Positions 18,032 to 27,146 are shown, counted from the first letter of the stretch. The stretch: DNA of 64,000 nucleotides from Gemmatimonadota bacterium (GCA_028287305.1 JAQBPX010000004.1:1-64000), one strand, 5' to 3'. Numbers and translations: made by a program. The notes: generated from the letters alone by a model not told the origin.

Positions 18032-18040
18032 GATTGGGTG

Positions 18041-18949
18041 CTAGACGCCGGCCGCCTGGACCTGCTCCCAGGCGTGGTAGCTGGAGCGCACGAGCGGGCC
18101 GGATTCCACGTGGCGGAAGCCGAGCTCCATGCCGCGCTCGTAGAGCCAGCGGAACTCCTCGGGCGTCACGTAGCGATCGAGGTGATGGTGGTCGCTGGAG
18201 GGCTTGAGGTACTGCCCGAGCGTGAGGATGTCGACGTCGACGGCGCGGAGGTGGTGCATGACCTCCACGACTTCCTCGTTGGTCTCGCCCATGCCGAGGA
18301 TGATGCCGGTCTTGGTGGGGATGTGCGGCGCGGCTTTCTTCGCGTACGTGAAGATGTTCATCACGCGCTCGTAGCGCCCGCCGGGGCGGCACTTCTTGTA
18401 GAGGCGCGGGACCGTCTCGGTGTTGTGGTTGTAGATGTCGGGGCCGGCTTCGAGCACCGCCGAGATGGAGTCCTCGTTGCCCTGGAAGTCGGGGACGAGC
18501 ACCTCGACGGAGGTCCCCGGGCTCATCGCCTTGATCTGGCGGATGGTCTCGGCGAACGCCCACGCCCCGAAGTCGGGGAGGTCGTCGCGGTCCACCGAGG
18601 TGAGGACTACGTGGCGGAGGTTGAGCTTGGCGGCCGCCTCACCGACGCGCTCGGGCTCGGAGGGGTCGAAGATCGGGGGGCGTCCGTGGGCGACGGCGCA
18701 GTAGGCGCAGTTGCGGGTGCAGACGGAGCCGAGGATCATGAAAGTGGCGGTGCCGTGGTCCCAGCACTCGCCGATGTTGGGGCAGCGGGCTTCCTCACAG
18801 ACCGTGTGCAGGTCGAGGGAGCGCATGAGCTGCTTGAGCTCGAGATAGTTGGCCCCGCCAGGCGCCTTGACCTTCAACCAGGACGGCTTCCGGTCGGGGA
18901 GGGGCTCCGAGCGGTGACGTCCCATGATCTGATAGAGGGCATCGGTCAT
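18041..18949 (-). CDS. lipA: Lipoyl synthase LipA
   Basis: 302 aa radical-SAM enzyme that inserts two sulfurs into octanoyl groups on lipoyl domains. Auxiliary cluster motif CEEARCPNIGEC (about 51-62), radical-SAM cluster motif CTRNCAYC, and the C-terminal RSSYHA serine that ligates the auxiliary cluster are all present. It is the first gene of the operon lipA-pdhA-pdhB-pdhC-lpdA, so the cofactor enzyme is made with its main client. TAGATT lies 10 nt upstream of the ATG, so any leader would be very short. Confidence 0.97.
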   Translation of the reverse strand: MTDALYQIMGRHRSEPLPDRKPSWLKVKAPGGANYLELKQLMRSLDLHTVCEEARCPNIGECWDHGTATFMILGSVCTRNCAYCAVAHGRPPIFDPSEPERVGEAAAKLNLRHVVLTSVDRDDLPDFGAWAFAETIRQIKAMSPGTSVEVLVPDFQGNEDSISAVLEAGPDIYNHNTETVPRLYKKCRPGGRYERVMNIFTYAKKAAPHIPTKTGIILGMGETNEEVVEVMHHLRAVDVDILTLGQYLKPSSDHHHLDRYVTPEEFRWLYERGMELGFRHVESGPLVRSSYHAWEQVQAAGV

Positions 18950-19112
18950 GAGAGCGGGTAATCTATTGGGGGGGCGGGGGATGGGTAGCGCTGATAACTC
19001 CCTATTGAAATCTAGCCAGTTAGCGGGTTGCTGGTTGGGGCCGGGGACTGCTGAAACCGTGGTGCGACCCCTATCGTATGGCCTTCAGACACTGTGATTG
19101 GAGAACGACGCC

Positions 19113-19337
19113 ATGCTACGCACCATTTTCATGATCGGGCTGTTCGCGATGCTCGGGCTGTTCGCGCTGAAGCTCGTGTTCGGGCTGTTCGGCGCGCTGT
19201 TCGGGCTGCTCTTCGTGCTGCTGGGCGTGGCGATCAAGATCGCGCTGGTGGGCGGGGTGATTTATGTGGGGCTTCTGGTTGTTTCGCCCAGCACTGCTCG
19301 GCGGTTGCGGGGGAAGTGGTCGGGGGATGTGATGTAG
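19113..19337 (+). CDS. Small glycine/leucine-rich membrane protein
   Basis: 74 aa. Starts at ATG 19113 behind GGAG (19100-19103); an in-frame TTG at 19098 would put the ribosome site inside the gene. Almost the whole length (residues 3-55) is hydrophobic with a repeated LFGLLF-type pattern, making one or two membrane helices, followed by a basic tail (TARRLRGKWSG). No family was recognised. It stands alone, facing the 19521 gene across a large palindrome. Confidence 0.6.
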   Translation: MLRTIFMIGLFAMLGLFALKLVFGLFGALFGLLFVLLGVAIKIALVGGVIYVGLLVVSPSTARRLRGKWSGDVM

Positions 19338-19349
19338 TCCTGGCTCGCC

Positions 19350-19529
19350 GGGGCCGAACGACATTTTGCCGCGGACGACCGCGGACTTACGCGGACGAAC
19401 TGCTTACTGATTGAAACAGCACACCCCTCGGGTTCGAACCCGAGGGGTGTGCTGTTTCAAGATGAGTTGCCGTTGCAGTTCGTCCGCGGTGGTCCGCGGT
19501 AGTCCGCGGCAAAATGTCGTTCAGGCCCC
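19350..19529. repeat. Large nested inverted repeat with a 50-nt perfect palindrome
   Basis: Outer arms 19350-19403 and 19475-19529 are imperfect inverted copies built from GCGGAC units and the stretch GAACGACATTTTGCCGCGG. Inside, 19411-19460 is a perfect 50-nt palindrome (TTGAAACAGCACACCCC... mirrored) centred on GGTTCGAACC. It lies between convergent genes, and the right outer arm overlaps the last codons of the minus-strand gene. Confidence 0.9.
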
Positions 19530-20483
19530 GGCGCTTCGATCCAGCTCGCCGAGCACCGCCCAGGCCAGCATCGGGATCATGATCTCATGGTGCCCCGTGA
19601 TCTCGTAGCCCTTGCCACTCTGCATCGTGGGCCGCTGCACCACGTTCATGCGCGGGCGGTAGTGGCGCTGCATGTCGAAGTCGCAGGTGGTGAAGTCCTG
19701 CGGCTTGCCGGCGTTCAGGTTGCGCGCGATGGTGAGCGCCTTGAGGAACACCTCGGGCATGATCACCGCGCTGCCGCAGTTGATGGCGACGCCGCCCCTG
19801 TCGAGCGTCTCGAGCGACTTCGCGAGGATCCGGAAGTCGCGATGGCTCGTGTCGCCGATCGCGGCGCCGCTCGCCGCCGGGTGCTGGTGGATGATCTCGG
19901 CGCCCAGCGCGGCGTGCACGGTGGCCGGCACGCCCAGGCGGAGCGCGGCGAGCAGCACGCTGAGCTCCGGGTTGGCGAGATGCTGCTCGGCGTCGAGCGC
20001 GCGCGCCACGCTCATTCCCATCCCGAGCTTCGCGCGCATGCCGGCGATGAATGCGTCGTTCATGCCGCGGCCCGTCTCCTCCGACATGCCGAAGGTGCCG
20101 TCCTTGAGTCCTGCGGCGACGTCTTCAGACGTGCCGCCGAAGCGCGCGATCTCGTAGTCGTGAATCGCCGCCGATCCGTTCATCGCGAGGTGCGTGACCA
20201 CCTTCCGCTCCATGAGCTCGATGATGAGCGGGGCGAGCCCCGTCTTCACGATGTGGCCGCCGAGCATCAGCACCACGCCGCGCTCGGCGCGTGCGGCGGC
20301 GACGATGGCAGCCACCACCTTCCGGAAGTGATCCGCGACGAGCACGTGGGGGAGCGACGCAAGAAAGCCGGCGAACGAGAGGTCGCCGGCGGGTGGGTGC
20401 GCAAACTCGGCGGCGCTCACCTTGTTGGGTCGGCGCGCCACCGGGATCGTCCGGATGGCCGAAAGGTCGGCCTCGTCGTTCAT
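19521..20483 (-). CDS. Deoxyhypusine-synthase-like protein
   Basis: 320 aa. Recognisable segments: GGHIVKTGLAPLIIELMERKVVTHLAMNGSAAIHDYEIA, FGGTSEDVAAGLKDGTFGM, and INCGSAVIMPEVFLKALTIA near the C-terminus. The middle segments recall the NAD-binding Rossmann-type core of the deoxyhypusine/homospermidine synthase family, in which bacterial members of unclear substrate occur. The GGGxxKHH active-site lysine motif of true deoxyhypusine synthase is not visible, so it should not be assumed to modify a translation factor. Its ATG overlaps the upstream DUF3108 stop (ATGA), so it is the third gene of a glycosyltransferase/DUF3108 operon. Family call is moderate; function unknown. Confidence 0.45.
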   Translation of the reverse strand: MNDEADLSAIRTIPVARRPNKVSAAEFAHPPAGDLSFAGFLASLPHVLVADHFRKVVAAIVAAARAERGVVLMLGGHIVKTGLAPLIIELMERKVVTHLAMNGSAAIHDYEIARFGGTSEDVAAGLKDGTFGMSEETGRGMNDAFIAGMRAKLGMGMSVARALDAEQHLANPELSVLLAALRLGVPATVHAALGAEIIHQHPAASGAAIGDTSHRDFRILAKSLETLDRGGVAINCGSAVIMPEVFLKALTIARNLNAGKPQDFTTCDFDMQRHYRPRMNVVQRPTMQSGKGYEITGHHEIMIPMLAWAVLGELDRSAGA

Positions 20484-21274
20484 GGCGTGAGGGGCGTGGC
20501 TGGGCGGTAGGACTTCAGGAACAGCGAGATGGAGATCTTGGCGAACTTCGACTTCATCTGCAGCATCACGCGCTGGGCGTCGTCGGAGAGCCAGACCTCG
20601 GCCTGGCCATTCTCGGAGAAGATCCCCTTGGCCTTGATGATGGGGCGCACGACGATCGCGTCGAACGTCCCGGCGGGCACCTTCACGCGCTCCCTGCGCA
20701 GCACCTGGATCTTGACCGGGTTGCGATCGGGCTTGAAGTAGCGGGGGAATTCGTACGTCTTCCCGACCTCGAGCGGAAGGGTGCGCACGAAGAACATGAA
20801 CGAGCCGTCGTCGAGCGGGTTGGCCACGGAGGGCTCTTCCGGCTTGCCGTCCTCGCTGAAGGTGGCGCGCTCGGGAAAGATCTCGAAGTTGCGCTCGCGG
20901 TCGCGCGAGCCCTCGTTCAGGTCCTGCCGGTGGCGGAGCGACGAGAGCGTGTGGGTGTCGATCCAGCTCTCGAGGCGGTCGTCCACCTTGAAGAAGAAGG
21001 GGCCGCCCTTCACGCGGAAGATGGTGCGATAGGCCTCGTGGCCGCGCACCTGGTCGAGGGCGGCGACCTCCATGGTGCCGCTGCCCATCGTGACCGGCCC
21101 GAACTTGACCTCGTACTCCGCGCGCTCGCCCACGCCATAGGGAACCTTGGCGCGCGGCACGGTCGCCTGCAGCGTTGCCAGCTGCGTCGCCTGCTGCGAC
21201 GACATGGCCGCGGGCGACGTGAGCAGCAGCATGGCCGCCGCGAAGGGGGCCAGGGCGAAGCGGCGCGACAGCAT
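20480..21274 (-). CDS. DUF3108 family secreted protein
   Basis: 264 aa. Sec signal peptide (FALAPFAAAMLLLTSPAAMS), then the DUF3108 pattern: GERAEYEVKFGPVTMGSGTMEV at the start of the mature part, ...TIFRVKGGPFFFKVDDRLESWIDT, KVPAGTFDAIVVRPIIKAKGIFSENGQAEVWLSDDAQR. DUF3108 proteins are periplasmic beta-rich proteins of unknown role, often near envelope genes. ATG 21274 is chosen because it opens the signal peptide; the frame is open 201 nt further up but inside the glycosyltransferase gene. 5 nt after that gene's stop and overlapping the next gene by 4 nt. Confidence 0.85.
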   Translation of the reverse strand: MLSRRFALAPFAAAMLLLTSPAAMSSQQATQLATLQATVPRAKVPYGVGERAEYEVKFGPVTMGSGTMEVAALDQVRGHEAYRTIFRVKGGPFFFKVDDRLESWIDTHTLSSLRHRQDLNEGSRDRERNFEIFPERATFSEDGKPEEPSVANPLDDGSFMFFVRTLPLEVGKTYEFPRYFKPDRNPVKIQVLRRERVKVPAGTFDAIVVRPIIKAKGIFSENGQAEVWLSDDAQRVMLQMKSKFAKISISLFLKSYRPATPLTP

Positions 21275-21279
21275 GCGCG

Positions 21280-22038
21280 TCACGCCGTTACGGGCCGCTG
21301 CGCGCGCTGCTCGGCGCGCGTGTCGCGGCCGAAGCGGAAGATGCGCATGGCGTCGTTCCAGGGACGCACGCGCGAGTCGCGCGGGCGCAGGTCGTAGCGC
21401 GGCTCCAGCTCGAGCGTCTCGATCCGGCGCGCGAGGGGCGCGGCCTTGAGTAGCAGCCCCGCGTTGGCGGACCACCCCTCGCCACTCACGAGCGGTTTGT
21501 CGCCCGCGGCCTTGAGCAGGTCGCGCACGAGCGACACGCGGTAGAGGCGCAGCGAGCCGAAGGGATCCTTGACGCCGGGCACCGAGGCGAACGGCTTGAG
21601 GATCCAGGGCGCCACCCGACTGAGGCGCTTCACCGCGACCGGCAGCGAGGAGGCGCTCGCGGGTCGCTCGGCGATCACCAGGTCTGCACCGCCCTCGAAG
21701 CGCTTCGCGATTTCGGGGATGTGCTCGGGCTGGTCGGTGAAGTCGCCCTGCAGCGTGAGGATGGCGTCGCGTCGCGGATACCTGGTGCGTCGCGCGGCCT
21801 CGCGCAGCAGCGTGTCGAGCGCTGCCGCGTAGCCCACGTGCTTGGGCCCGCCGAGGATGGTGAGGGGCAGCACCTTGGTGTAGGGCGCGAGCGTCTCGGC
21901 GGTGGAGTCGGTGCTGCCGTCGTCATAGACGAGGATCTCGTACTCGCGCGGCGACTCCTGGAGCACCTTGCGGATGCGCCAGAGCAGCAGCCCAATGGTG
22001 GGCGCCTCGTCGTGCGAGGGAATGCAGATGTACAGCAC
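21280..22038 (-). CDS. Glycosyltransferase family 2
   Basis: 252 aa GT-A glycosyltransferase. Starts VLYICIPSHDEAPTIG; nucleotide-sugar pocket EILVYDDGSTDSTAE; the DxD-equivalent region is LTLQGDFTDQPEHIPE; acceptor part DPFGSLRLYRVS. No membrane segment, so it acts on the cytoplasmic side. GTG 22038 is preferred because the family normally starts within a few residues of the first beta strand; an ATG at 22131 would add 31 residues without similarity. First gene of the operon with DUF3108 and the deoxyhypusine-synthase-like gene. It is like the dolichyl-phosphate-mannose-synthase group but the substrate is unknown. Confidence 0.85.
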   Translation of the reverse strand: MLYICIPSHDEAPTIGLLLWRIRKVLQESPREYEILVYDDGSTDSTAETLAPYTKVLPLTILGGPKHVGYAAALDTLLREAARRTRYPRRDAILTLQGDFTDQPEHIPEIAKRFEGGADLVIAERPASASSLPVAVKRLSRVAPWILKPFASVPGVKDPFGSLRLYRVSLVRDLLKAAGDKPLVSGEGWSANAGLLLKAAPLARRIETLELEPRYDLRPRDSRVRPWNDAMRIFRFGRDTRAEQRAQRPVTA

Positions 22039-22227
22039 CTGGGGGCCTCGAAAGTCCTCGTGGGAGCGCCTGCGCGGCGCGGTAGCGAAAACTAGGCGCG
22101 CCCGACCAGCGAGCGCCACTCTGGAATACACCCAGCTGGAGGCTTGGTTCGCCTCGTTGCGTGAGTTCCTGCGGGGGACCAGCTTCCATCCGGCCGCACG
22201 GAGCCGTTCTCAACTGCAAGGAATTCG

Positions 22228-23790
22228 ATGTCATCTCGCGCGATTCGAGGGTGGTCACTGGCGCTGGTCGTCGCCGGGTGCCGCTCGGCGTCCATTCCTC
22301 CCTCCACCGAGCCGCCAGCGCCCGTGGCGGCGATTTCCGGGACGCTCGGCGCGATCACTCCCGACGAGCTGCGACGCGACCTGACGGCGTTCGCCGACGA
22401 TTCCATGCGAGGGCGCGAGACGGGCACGCCCGAGGCGGAAAAGGCGGCGGCGTTCATCGCCGAGCGCGCGCGGGAACTGGGGCTCGAGCCGGCCGGTGAC
22501 AGCATGTACCTGCAGCGCGTGCCGCTGGTCCGCGAGCGGATCGGGCCGAACACGCGCTTCGAGGTGCGAGGGGGCGACGGGCCCGTGTCGCTGGCAGTGG
22601 GCCGAGAGGTGGTGCCGTTCCTGAACCTGGGCGAGGGCGTGCCGCTGCCACGGCTGTCGGCGGACGGCGACGTGGTGTTCGTGGGCTACGGGATCTCGAC
22701 CAGCGCGCTGAAGCGGGACGACTTCACCGGCATCGACATGTCGGGCAAGGTGGTGGTGATGCTGCATGGCGCGCCGGCGAACGCGGACTCGGCGCAGCGC
22801 GCGCAGCTCGAGTCGCAGGCGGAGATCGGCGGGCGCATCAGCCGGCTGCTGAGCCGAGGGCCGGCGGCGATCATCCTGCTGATGACGCCGGCGACGAAGA
22901 AGACCTTCGACGAGTTCGCGCCGGAGCTGATGCGCACCGTGGTGCCGGCGGGTGGAGGCGTGCGATCGCGCACGCTGCCGCTGGTGATGATCGGGATGGC
23001 GGTGGCGGGGTCGCCGCTGCTGCCGCGCGGATATCCGTCCGATGACCGCGCGCAGGCGCTGGGGCGGCGGTTCATCGGTCGCGTCGAGCTGCTGCGGGAG
23101 CCCTTCGTGGCGCACAACGTGGTGGCGGTGCTGCGCGGGACGGACCGCGCGCTGTCGCGCACCTATGTGGCGTTTGGCGCGCACTACGACCACATCGGCG
23201 TGCAGTCGGGGATGTCGCCGGACTCGATCGCGAACGGCGCGGACGACGACGGGTCGGGCACCGTGGCGCTGATGGCGGTCGCGCGCGCGATGCGCAGTGC
23301 GCCGCCCAGGCGCTCGGCGCTGTTCGTGTGGCACGTGGGCGAGGAGAAGGGGCTGCTGGGCTCCGCGTACTTCACGGACCATCCGACGGTGCCCATCGAC
23401 TCGATCGTGGCGCAGGTGAACGCGGACATGATCGGGCGAAACGCGCCGCGCGACCTGTACATCGTGGGGCCCAGGGCCGCGCCGAATGGGCAGAGCCGCG
23501 TACTCGGGGCGATCGTGGACTCGGTGAACGCCGCACTCGCGCAACCGTTCACGTTCAATCGCGAGTGGGACTCGCCCACGCACCCCGAGCAGATCTACTT
23601 CCGCAGCGACCACTACAACTATGCGCGGAAGGGGATCCCGATCGTGTACTTCACGAGCGGGCTGCACGACGACTACCACAAGGTGAGCGACGAGGTGCAG
23701 AAGATCGACTTCGTGAAGCTTGGATTTGTCTCGGAGTTGATCGCGAAGGTTGGAGTGGCGCTGGGGAATCGGGGGACGAGGCCGCGGTAA
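22228..23790 (+). CDS. M28 family zinc peptidase, lipoprotein
   Basis: 520 aa. Signal with lipobox-like VAGC (Cys18), so probably a membrane-anchored extracytoplasmic aminopeptidase. A protease-associated (PA) type insert spans ~110-290. The co-catalytic zinc site is complete: AHYDHIG (His/Asp), GADDDGSG (bridging Asp), GEEKGLLGS (catalytic Glu-Glu), NADMIGR (Asp) and LHDDYHKVSD (His). ATG at 22228 follows AAGGAATTCG. With the peptidase fusion at 3492 and the peptide importers at 27-34 kb it fits a peptide-scavenging life style. Confidence 0.92.
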   Translation: MSSRAIRGWSLALVVAGCRSASIPPSTEPPAPVAAISGTLGAITPDELRRDLTAFADDSMRGRETGTPEAEKAAAFIAERARELGLEPAGDSMYLQRVPLVRERIGPNTRFEVRGGDGPVSLAVGREVVPFLNLGEGVPLPRLSADGDVVFVGYGISTSALKRDDFTGIDMSGKVVVMLHGAPANADSAQRAQLESQAEIGGRISRLLSRGPAAIILLMTPATKKTFDEFAPELMRTVVPAGGGVRSRTLPLVMIGMAVAGSPLLPRGYPSDDRAQALGRRFIGRVELLREPFVAHNVVAVLRGTDRALSRTYVAFGAHYDHIGVQSGMSPDSIANGADDDGSGTVALMAVARAMRSAPPRRSALFVWHVGEEKGLLGSAYFTDHPTVPIDSIVAQVNADMIGRNAPRDLYIVGPRAAPNGQSRVLGAIVDSVNAALAQPFTFNREWDSPTHPEQIYFRSDHYNYARKGIPIVYFTSGLHDDYHKVSDEVQKIDFVKLGFVSELIAKVGVALGNRGTRPR

Positions 23791-23810
23791 TCCTTCGCAT
23801 CGGCCACGAA

Positions 23811-23929
23811 AACTGCTCGAACAGGACAACTGCGGATAACTGCTGGACTGGTGCGGACAGGGCAAAAGCCTTGATTGGTTCTCCGCCCGTGTCCAGCAGT
23901 TCTCCTGCAGTTGTCCTGATCAGGCAGTT
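23811..23929. repeat. Imperfect inverted repeat / terminator-like spacer
   Basis: Left arm 23811-23848 (AACTGCTCGAACAGGACAAC...) and right arm 23891-23929 are inverted copies that differ at a few positions; a CCTTTTT run follows (from about 23931). Inner stem GGACAGGGC/GCCCGTGTCC. The stretch 23791-24049 between two plus-strand genes holds this and nothing coding. Same architecture as the repeats at 13113, 19350, 38253 and 40222. Confidence 0.75.
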
Positions 23930-24049
23930 GCCTTTTTCTGTCAGCAGAGTGGGGCGTGGAGTGCCAAGGTTGGAACCATCGCGTGTGCGGCGCGTCTGAT
24001 GAAATGAGCACTGCGTTGGCCTGGCCCACCCCAAAGGGAGGCACCGACG

Positions 24050-24781
24050 ATGATCCTCGCATCCACGCACCAGCACCTCACGCGCGGCGACGCGCAGCTG
24101 CTCATCCGGCTGCTGGCGCGCGACGCGGCGAACGAGCGCGAGCAGCTCGAGGACCGGCTGCGCGAGGGGGGGATCGACGGCCTGCTGGACGACGAGCGGC
24201 TGCCCTCCCTGCTGATGCGCCATGCGCACGGAGGGGGCGCGTCGCTCGAGCTGTTCTTCTACGTGATGGTGCGGCATGCGCTGCTGCGGGTGGGGGTCAC
24301 GGATCGCGCACTCGCGGATTACGTCACGGCCGTGCTGGTGCACTTCGGTGCTCGCGGCCGCGCGACGCGCATCGACGAGGCCGACGACCAGGTGTACGAT
24401 GCGCTCGCGGGGCTGCTCGGCGACGTGAATGACCGCGACGCGAAGCGCGCGTTCCTGGTGCGCGCGCACCTTGGCAACTACGCGCTCTGGCTGTCGGGGA
24501 TGTATCCCGACCTGATCGAGCACCGTCGCTGGCGTCGTGGCGGGCCGGACATCGACTACTACGACGAGATGGGGCGTCGCGGGTTCCTCCTGGCGAGCGA
24601 CCACCAGATGGCATCGCAGAATGGGGTGGCTGAGCTGTACGCTGCCGCCGCGGCGCGTTTCACCCTGCTGCGGGCCGCGCTGAACGAGGTCAGCGACACG
24701 CTGCTCTTTCCGCACGTCACCTCGCCCGAGCGGTTGATGCGCCAGGTACGGACCTCGTTCGGGGTGCTGCGCGCAGGGTAG
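24050..24781 (+). CDS. Conserved-looking hypothetical protein
   Basis: 243 aa, no signal peptide or membrane segment, predicted mostly alpha-helical (long runs such as DAQLLIRLLARDAANEREQLEDRLR and LYAAAAARFTLLRAALNEVSDTLLF). A conspicuous tract HAHGGGASLELFFYVMVRHALLRVGV lies at about 58-83. A good GGGAGGC ribosome site precedes the ATG at 24050. It is followed by the coiled-coil gene 77 nt on. I do not recognise a family; the high-quality ribosome site and codon pattern make it a real gene. Confidence 0.65.
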   Translation: MILASTHQHLTRGDAQLLIRLLARDAANEREQLEDRLREGGIDGLLDDERLPSLLMRHAHGGGASLELFFYVMVRHALLRVGVTDRALADYVTAVLVHFGARGRATRIDEADDQVYDALAGLLGDVNDRDAKRAFLVRAHLGNYALWLSGMYPDLIEHRRWRRGGPDIDYYDEMGRRGFLLASDHQMASQNGVAELYAAAAARFTLLRAALNEVSDTLLFPHVTSPERLMRQVRTSFGVLRAG

Positions 24782-24858
24782 CGGCCCGCGCCGTTCGCCC
24801 TAGCTTTCGAGACCCGCCACGGCGACACCGGTCGCCCTCCCCATTCGCAGGGCAGGAC

Positions 24859-25413
24859 GTGTTCGAAAGCATTCGCCGATCGCTCAATGAGCTGCTCGAG
24901 CGCGCCACTCCTCCCGAGGAGCGGCGCGCGGCGTTGAGCCGCATGAAGGAGACGCTGGTGCAGGCCCGGCTGGGCGTGGACGACCTCCGTGTCGGCGTCG
25001 AGAAGGCGCGCGCCCAGCTCGAGCGCGAGCGCGCGGAGCTGGAGACGGTGCGCCGCCGGAAGGGGCTCGCCGCGCAGATCAACGACGCCGAGACGGTGCA
25101 GGTGGCCGAGCGCTTCGAGGCGCTGCACGCCGAGCGGGCCGAGGTGCTCGAGCAGAAGGTGGCGACCCAGGAGCGCGAGGTCGCGATCGGCGAGCGTGAA
25201 CTGGAAGAGATGACGCGCGAGCTGAAGCAGGCGATGCACGCGCCCGGTCCGATGCCGCGCGCCGCCGCCCCCGACCCGCTGGATGATGGCAGCGCCAACG
25301 TGCAGCAGGAGATCGCCGGTCTCGCGCGCGAGCGCGCGCGGGCGGATCGCGAGGCGGATGCCGACCGCCGGCTCGAGGAGCTCAAGCGACGCATGACCAA
25401 GGGCCCGGAGTGA
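24859..25413 (+). CDS. PspA-like coiled-coil protein
   Basis: 184 aa. Nearly all predicted coiled coil: long Glu/Arg/Ala heptads from ~20 to ~125 (VEKARAQLERERAELETVRRRKG, EQKVATQEREVAIGERELEE), a short Pro/Gly-rich hinge (~126-143), and a second charged helix to the end. The pattern recalls PspA/Vipp1-type membrane-associated proteins but is shorter and lacks a clear amphipathic N-terminal helix, so this is only a resemblance. GTG start. The stop overlaps the Omp85-like gene's GTG (GTGA), so the two are translationally coupled. Confidence 0.65.
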   Translation: MFESIRRSLNELLERATPPEERRAALSRMKETLVQARLGVDDLRVGVEKARAQLERERAELETVRRRKGLAAQINDAETVQVAERFEALHAERAEVLEQKVATQEREVAIGERELEEMTRELKQAMHAPGPMPRAAAPDPLDDGSANVQQEIAGLARERARADREADADRRLEELKRRMTKGPE

Positions 25414-27146
25414 GGGTTGCGGGCTGCGTCGCGCTGTTGTGTGCGGCGCGGCTGGCCGGAGCGCAGGCCGTGCCCGCACCGACCCCGGCACGCACTGGAC
25501 CCAAGCCGACCCGCGGGCTCTGTGACGGCGAAGAGATCAGGGAGATCGTCGTCTACGCATCGGCCCCCACGGTGGCGGGGGTGCGGAAGATCCCGGTGCT
25601 GCGCGACGTGGTCCAGACGGTGCACACTACCACGCAGGCGAAGGTCGTGCTCGGCTTCCTGCAGTTTCACGAGGGCGAGAAGTGCACGGAACTCAAGCGC
25701 GCGGAGTCGGAGCGCATCCTGCGCGCGCAGCCGTTCATTGCCGACGCACGCGTGGCTGCGCTGCCGCTGCCCGACGGCGGCGTGCGCGTGGAGGTGTACA
25801 CCAGCGACGAGGTGTCGCTGTTGCTCGGAATGCGCGGGGGATCGAAGTCGCCCTTCCTCACGGGGCTGCGGCTCGGCAACTCGAACCTGCAGGGCAACGC
25901 GATCCGCGCCGAGGCGAACTGGCGCCATGACGGGCTGCTGCGCGAGGGCGTAGGCGCTCGCGTCGAGGACCACCTGTTCCTCGGCCGGCCCAACATCCTG
26001 GCGGCCAACATCACGCGCGACCCGCTGGGGGGCGCGCGCCAGCTGTCGTTCACCCGGCCGTTCTTCACGGACCTGCAGCGCGTCGCGTGGCGCGCGATGG
26101 CGGCTGCGTCGAACGACTACCCCACGTTCGACGAATGGAATGGCGACACGCATGCGGTGCGCATGCAGCGCGACTTCCTGGACATGGGCGCGCTGGCTCG
26201 CGTGGGCACCCCGGGCCAGCTCGCGCTGTTCGGGTTGTCCGTCACGCGCGACGATGAGCGGCCGTACGCAGACCCGCTGATCATCGATGATGACGGCGTG
26301 CACGTGGACACCAATCCGCTGCTGCGTGGACGCTACCTGACGCATCGCAGCGCGCGCCTGAATACGCTGCTCGGCTGGCGGCGAATCGCGTTCGCGCGCG
26401 TGTCGGGCTTCGATGGCCTCACGGCCACGCAGGACATCCCGGTGGGGTTGCAGGTTGGCGGTCTGGTGGGGCACAGCCTGAAGGGACTCGGCGCCGACGA
26501 GGCAGACCAGCTGGCTGCGGCCGACCTGTACTCGGGTCGCGTCTGGGCGCACAGTGCGTTGCGCATCCAACTGCAGGGTGAGGCGCGGCACACCAGCGAG
26601 ACGGATGCGTGGGACGACATCCTCACCAGCGGTCGCGTCGCGCACTACATGCAGCCGTCGCCGGGGCACCTGATGCTCGCGTCGCTCGACTGGGCAGCCG
26701 GGTGGAGGCAGCGCTCTCCCTTTCGCCTGGCGCTCGGCGGCGGCGAAGGAGGCCTTCGCGGCTTCGACGACGCGCGCACCATCGGTGGGCAGCGCGCGGT
26801 GATGCGCGTGGAGGACCGTTACGCAGCGCCCAACCTGTTCGGGCTGGGCGACCTGGGGCTCGCGACGTTCGTGGACGCAGGGCGCGTGTGGGCGAGCGAC
26901 GTGCCGTTCGGGCGCACGTCGCCGGTGCGCGCATCCGCCGGAGTGAGCGTGCTCGCGGCGGTACCGAGCAAGTCGGGAAAGACGTGGCGGCTGGACATCG
27001 CGCTCCCCATCAATCCGGAGAATGCGCGACGTCTCGAGTTCCGCTTCTCGTCGCTGGACCGGACGACGTTCTTCTGGCGAGAGCCGGGCGACGTCGCGGG
27101 GATGAGGCCCCGGACGGTGCCCAGCTCTCTGTTCAGCTGGCCCTAG
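25410..27146 (+). CDS. Omp85/BamA-like outer-membrane barrel protein
   Basis: 578 aa. Signal peptide (VALLCAARLAGAQA), a single POTRA-like segment (~40-130, ending ADARVAALPLPDGGVRVEVYT), then a C-terminal beta barrel with the Omp85-type pattern: LGGGEGGLRGFDDARTIGGQRAVMRVEDRYA, which includes the VRGF-like lid-loop motif as LRGF. The C-terminal strand region FEFRFSSLDRTTFFW fits a barrel end. With only one POTRA-like unit it is probably not BamA itself but a BamA-like or surface-antigen relative. Coupled to the coiled-coil gene. Confidence 0.7.
   Translation: MRVAGCVALLCAARLAGAQAVPAPTPARTGPKPTRGLCDGEEIREIVVYASAPTVAGVRKIPVLRDVVQTVHTTTQAKVVLGFLQFHEGEKCTELKRAESERILRAQPFIADARVAALPLPDGGVRVEVYTSDEVSLLLGMRGGSKSPFLTGLRLGNSNLQGNAIRAEANWRHDGLLREGVGARVEDHLFLGRPNILAANITRDPLGGARQLSFTRPFFTDLQRVAWRAMAAASNDYPTFDEWNGDTHAVRMQRDFLDMGALARVGTPGQLALFGLSVTRDDERPYADPLIIDDDGVHVDTNPLLRGRYLTHRSARLNTLLGWRRIAFARVSGFDGLTATQDIPVGLQVGGLVGHSLKGLGADEADQLAAADLYSGRVWAHSALRIQLQGEARHTSETDAWDDILTSGRVAHYMQPSPGHLMLASLDWAAGWRQRSPFRLALGGGEGGLRGFDDARTIGGQRAVMRVEDRYAAPNLFGLGDLGLATFVDAGRVWASDVPFGRTSPVRASAGVSVLAAVPSKSGKTWRLDIALPINPENARRLEFRFSSLDRTTFFWREPGDVAGMRPRTVPSSLFSWP

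Noticed and set aside
19411-19460. tRNA-like T-arm GGTTCGAACCC
   Set aside because: It is the centre of a perfect palindrome with no acceptor, D or anticodon arms.
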